DNA from: Adineta steineri
Lineage: Eukaryota > Rotifera > Eurotatoria > Adinetida > Adinetidae
Length of the DNA stretch: 64,000 bases
Direction: 5' to 3'
Assembly: GCA_905250115.1 (NCBI GenBank)
Contig: CAJNOI010000129.1
Span: 62,001-126,000 of the forward strand
The position numbers and the translations under genes were made by a program. The notes under the pieces were generated by a model. It did not search any database. It saw only the letters and a list, made by a program, of their open reading frames with translations, and was not told the DNA's origin. Of this stretch, positions 60,536-64,000 are shown piece by piece; within the stretch, counting starts at the first letter, position 1; each line of letters begins with the position of its first letter.

Positions 60536-61459
60536 TCAGAGCCTATGTCGAGTCCTTTCTGTCATTTCATGTTGACTAATTCTTGCTATCATGATGGTAT
60601 GTACTTGTTGTCGGTTCTTCTTGAACATATGACGAATTTTTGGTGTAGTGAACACAAGAGCAATAGGCATAACACTCATACAAATGGATACAGTCAGCCA
60701 TTCTACATGATGAGCCGACGATGGTAGATAATTGGTGATTACATTAATGAGCCAAAGTAAAACTGATGGTAAACACATGATGGTGAAAATCATAAGAAGA
60801 CTCAAAATCCTTTTAATAATAATAACATCTCGTTTATTTTCTCTTTGTCGGTTTTGTAATCTTTGTGATGATCGACGAATATATTGAATAAGATAAATAT
60901 ACATTAGAGACACAACACTTATAGGAATGAAATAGCCAATGGATCCTATCATAAGAAAACCACGAAAATTTGTCAAAGGTACTTGACAATGGTATTCACT
61001 AGGAAGATACTCAAAATCATTTAAAAGAAAATTTGGGAGAATGAGAAGAAATGCTAATAACCATTGTATAATGATTGCAGTACATGAAACACCCAGTGAT
61101 TGAAGTTTCTTTTTTTGGTAAAAGACAATGCGACAGAATCGAAAAATAGCTTGAAGAACATACGAATGATACAAGGCGCAACCAACTACTTGTGCAAAAT
61201 AGGCGCGAATCAGACACCAACGGTTTTCAAAAGTACTAGTCGAATGAAGATCACCATAAAGAGTATGGATATACATATCGATAATGCTTATACAACCCAT
61301 GAGCCCAGCTACAGTAGTATTGCATGTTAAAACAAGCGCAACATTTGATGCAAATGGACGAATACAAATGAAAATCAATACAATAAGTATAATGGAAGTA
61401 AAAGAGCTGAATGATGTGAGAATTAAGATGAAAATATCAAAAAATAAGTTTAAATTCAT
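60536..61459 (-). CDS. Rhodopsin-like GPCR, third type
   Basis: Single exon of 307 residues. TM1 is SIILIVLIFICIR, and TM2 includes NVALVLTCNTTVAGLMG. TM3 starts after RWCLIRAYF and ends AIFRFCRIVFY where DRY is expected. TM4-TM5 are separated by a loop with EYHCQVPL. A long basic loop 3 (YIRRSSQRLQNRQRENKRD) precedes TM6 with IMCLPSVLLWL. The TM7 region is VSICMSVMPIALVFTTPKIRHMF. It differs from both other receptors in the window in length, loop 3 and TM7, so three receptor lineages are present. The ligand is unknown. Confidence 0.85.
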   Translation of the reverse strand: MNLNLFFDIFILILTSFSSFTSIILIVLIFICIRPFASNVALVLTCNTTVAGLMGCISIIDMYIHTLYGDLHSTSTFENRWCLIRAYFAQVVGCALYHSYVLQAIFRFCRIVFYQKKKLQSLGVSCTAIIIQWLLAFLLILPNFLLNDFEYLPSEYHCQVPLTNFRGFLMIGSIGYFIPISVVSLMYIYLIQYIRRSSQRLQNRQRENKRDVIIIKRILSLLMIFTIMCLPSVLLWLINVITNYLPSSAHHVEWLTVSICMSVMPIALVFTTPKIRHMFKKNRQQVHTIMIARISQHEMTERTRHRL

Positions 61460-62417
61460 GATGTGTATTGTGTTTCTTCTTCTTCTTATTCAAATTGAAA
61501 AAATATGTTGTGAGCGTCTTTGAAGATATTTAAATAATCGGAGAGAAATGTCTATCACACACACACATACTGTGGTGATATGTTGTGGAAGTGTCACAGA
61601 ATATGTCTGGTAAAGACAAGATAGTATTCCATGTATATTCTTTCATCATACAAGAAAACGTTGAAAAATTTGTTTTTTTCTATTGCTGTGCAAGTTTCTT
61701 TACGTTCAGATAATTTTAACTCGTAATTTGCTTCAGTTTCATTTTTAATAAACTTTCTATAGAAAAACGACACCTGTAGTGAGTATTTGAATCAAAAATT
61801 AAAATTATCTTTAATTTTATATGATACATGTATATGAATTCTATGTTAGGAATTTAAATTAAAGTCATATATTATTTTATGATATGCATTTGTATGAATT
61901 CGAAACTGTGAATTTAAATTGAAGCTATATATTATTTTATGAGATGAATTTATAGGTATGCACTCTCGATTTTCTAATTAGAAAATTAAACTTATATTTT
62001 CGACTTTTTCTTAATTTCATATTTTCATGAAAATAGAAATTTGTAAGGACATTCCTAGAATATCTTTTATCATACTTTATAAATTGTTTTCTACTTTACA
62101 GTGTACATCGATTTGCCGTTTCATTTGATCTTTACAGTTGACTGCCTTATTATCGTTTTTTTTCGTTCTGTCATTAATGTACAGTATTTGCTTAAAAAAT
62201 TGGTATATTCGCTTCTCGTCCAATGCATGAGAGCAGAAGAAAAGAAATATATGAATATTCAGTTTTCTAAGTAGTGTGCGTCGATGATAGAACAGCAAAA
62301 AAAAAATAAATAATATAAATGTACAACTATAATATTACCTAACATGACATTACCTGTTTAATAGGAGGTAGACAAAAATAAGATTTAACTACATATTTTT
62401 CTTAACATATTATATAC
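61460..62417. other. Spacer with a short tandem repeat
   Basis: Between about 61797 and 61960 a unit of roughly 60 bp containing AATTTAAATT and TATATTATTTTATGA repeats nearly three times. No gene seen; the rest is the likely divergent promoter region of the GPCR and the YrhK-like gene. Confidence 0.5.
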
Positions 62418-63227
62418 ATGATGTCTAATAATGTAAATGAAAGAGATATACCTGCTGAAGATTCACATGGAAACCTTCTTGAAGCACCTTATTCAATTAT
62501 ATGGCGTATTTTACATGGTATATCTTACTTAATAGGTGGTCTTACTTTTATTTGCGGATCTTGTATGTATTTTACTAAAGTTATTGCAGAATATGATCAA
62601 GCATTAAATGCTGGTGCATGGTTCTACATAGTTGGTTCAGCTGCCTTTCTAATTGCTGATTTACAAGATTGGTTTTACTATCGAATTGGTCTTTTCATAA
62701 TTTCAAAACGTCAAAAAGAAAACAATACTGTTTCAAATACTAACCATGTTGATAAAGAGTCAAAAACATGTTCTGATCGATATAGACGAGTTCAAATTGA
62801 TTTAAATTATTTAGCATCCATATTGGGTTCAATTTTATATTTAGCAGGATCAGTATTATTTTTACCAAAGTATTCAGATGACATAATTGCTGGTGATGTA
62901 CTTTTTATAACCGGTTCGGCTGCAATTTATCTATCTGAAGCATGGAAAATCTATCGATTAGCCTGTACGAGTGCTGTTGATCCAAATGATACTCATTTTC
63001 ATTTTCAAAATATTCGACACAATCTTCAAGCAATTTTTATTTCATTTTTTGCTGGACTCGGTGGTGTATTTTATTTTGTTGGTACAATTCTATTTTTGCC
63101 ACAATATACTTCAACTGATTTTAGTGAAAATAGAGCAGCTGCACTATTTTTGTGTGGTGGAATATTTTTTAGTCTTGCTGGTTTATTATTACAATATCGT
63201 TATTTTTGTCGCTGTAATCGAAAATAA
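62418..63227 (+). CDS. YrhK-like multi-repeat membrane protein
   Basis: Single exon of 269 residues (ATG at 62418 or 62421). Three similar modules of about 80 residues each contain a pair of hydrophobic helices with the pattern YLxGxxxFxxGSxxxF...: LIGGLTFICGSCMYFTKVI, YLAGSVLFLPKY and YFVGTILFLPQY. Each is followed by a second helix ending IGSxAF/ITGSAA/LCGGIF. This resembles the YrhK domain of bacterial proteins. Six transmembrane segments are predicted. The role is unknown. Absence of introns and mainly bacterial relatives make horizontal gain plausible; triplication of the module would then have followed or come with it. Confidence 0.7.
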   Translation: MMSNNVNERDIPAEDSHGNLLEAPYSIIWRILHGISYLIGGLTFICGSCMYFTKVIAEYDQALNAGAWFYIVGSAAFLIADLQDWFYYRIGLFIISKRQKENNTVSNTNHVDKESKTCSDRYRRVQIDLNYLASILGSILYLAGSVLFLPKYSDDIIAGDVLFITGSAAIYLSEAWKIYRLACTSAVDPNDTHFHFQNIRHNLQAIFISFFAGLGGVFYFVGTILFLPQYTSTDFSENRAAALFLCGGIFFSLAGLLLQYRYFCRCNRK

Positions 63228-64000
63228 AATGTGTTTTATTTTTCTTATGTGTGAGAAATTAAAAAAAAACTAACATAGTGTTGAGCTTTACCATTGTTTT
63301 CAGAAGTGATTGGAAAAGGATTCGAATTGCATTCATTTAGAATACATATGAATGAATAAATTTTGATAATTTAGCTAATAATCAATCAATGGTATTTATA
63401 AGGATATTGTTTCAGTAGATGATCAGTTTTCACGAGTATAAACAAATTTAATTTGTTAGATATAAAACAATCAACTCTTAATAAATCAAAATTTATCTTA
63501 AATACATGTATGAAGAGATATATACAATACCTGACGATTTCGTGTTGTTTAGATTTCAAAATCGAAAGGTGAAATGAAAGTAGTACATATTCTATCATAA
63601 ATATAGTCAATGTAATTTCATTTCTTAATTTGGTGAACATGCTGAGAGATATAATGTACCTTCTAATGGTTCTTGTATAGGTAATATGTAAACTAAAGAT
63701 TATTGATATTTTGTCTTTTAATTACTTTTCTTATTTTAGTTATCTGTTCTATTTCTGATGTATATATTTGCGTATCTAAAAATGCTTGATATTTAATATC
63801 AAAGTTCGAGAAACTGTACTTCTTTAACAGTTTGCACATGCTTACAATACCAGTTATTCGATGAATATCTGATTAATGTGCTCTTCTCTATTTTATCCTA
63901 ATATAAATTATATTAACTTTACTGGTGATTTGTGAGTTTATCTAACGATAACAGTAAGCAGAAATAGTATGTTTATTATTTATAATTCAAAATATTAACG
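63228..64000. other. Right-edge spacer
   Basis: No gene supported. A chance frame at 63386-63640 is not called. Confidence 0.4.

Overview
The window looks like a piece of a bdelloid rotifer nuclear genome, close to the Adineta/Rotaria type. The evidence is indirect but consistent: about two thirds A+T, many very short (45-60 bp) GT-AG introns, several divergent rhodopsin-like GPCRs of the kind expanded in bdelloids, secreted NHL-propeller and mucin-like proteins, intronless genes with a bacterial or fungal flavour (DUF302-like, YrhK-like, a CYP86-clan-like P450), and islands of a G-rich TGTGGG telomere-type repeat. No ribosomal RNA or tRNA gene was recognised.

Layout. 1-8070 (minus): one large modular gene, read exon by exon: signal peptide, four six-bladed NHL propellers, a long Ser/Thr mucin-like stretch holding an assembly gap, then a REJ region running off the left edge. 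8238-9261: a foldback element. About 9.3-12.7 kb: gene-poor A+T-rich DNA. 12.7-14.3 kb: a small Cys-rich protein gene in a segment that recurs inverted at 43.75-45.2 kb. 14.7-15.2 kb: a GPCR pseudogene; 16154-17190: an intact GPCR. 19496-20733: secreted PAN-like plus discoidin-like protein. 21473-22049: fasciclin protein. 22491-23142: hAT-type MITE with perfect 8-bp target duplications and a second element nested inside. 23636-25054: class IV sirtuin. 26148-26438: dynein-light-chain-like. 27643-28587: secreted propeller-like protein. 30626-32509: stalked aspartic protease. 32908-33888 (minus): SDR. 35140-39630: dienelactone hydrolase interrupted by a 3.5-kb intron made mostly of an inverted tandem array. 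40.2-41.0 kb: a TGTGGG array flanked by inverted A-rich arms. 41958-43430: cytochrome P450. 44600-44878: second Cys-rich gene. 45808-47321: very divergent eEF1A paralogue. 48025-49474 (minus): two-RRM protein. 50220-51505 (minus): JmjN/JmjC protein lacking its metal ligands. 54353-54868: DUF302-like. 55097-56077 and 60536-61459 (minus): GPCRs. 58.1-60.3 kb: remnants of Tc1/mariner, Ty3/gypsy and hAT elements. 62418-63227: YrhK-like membrane protein.

The genes do not form a pathway. The strongest themes are secreted or surface proteins with glycosylatable stalks, GPCRs, and foldback or telomere-like repeats spread through introns and spacers. The most unusual items are the NHL-mucin-REJ gene built from symmetric phase-1 exons, the dispersed telomere-like hairpin family with a shared 20-nt end, the eEF1A paralogue that has lost its G3 motif, and the metal-less JmjC protein. 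All splice models were made by eye from GT-AG sites and phase agreement; no transcript or database was consulted.
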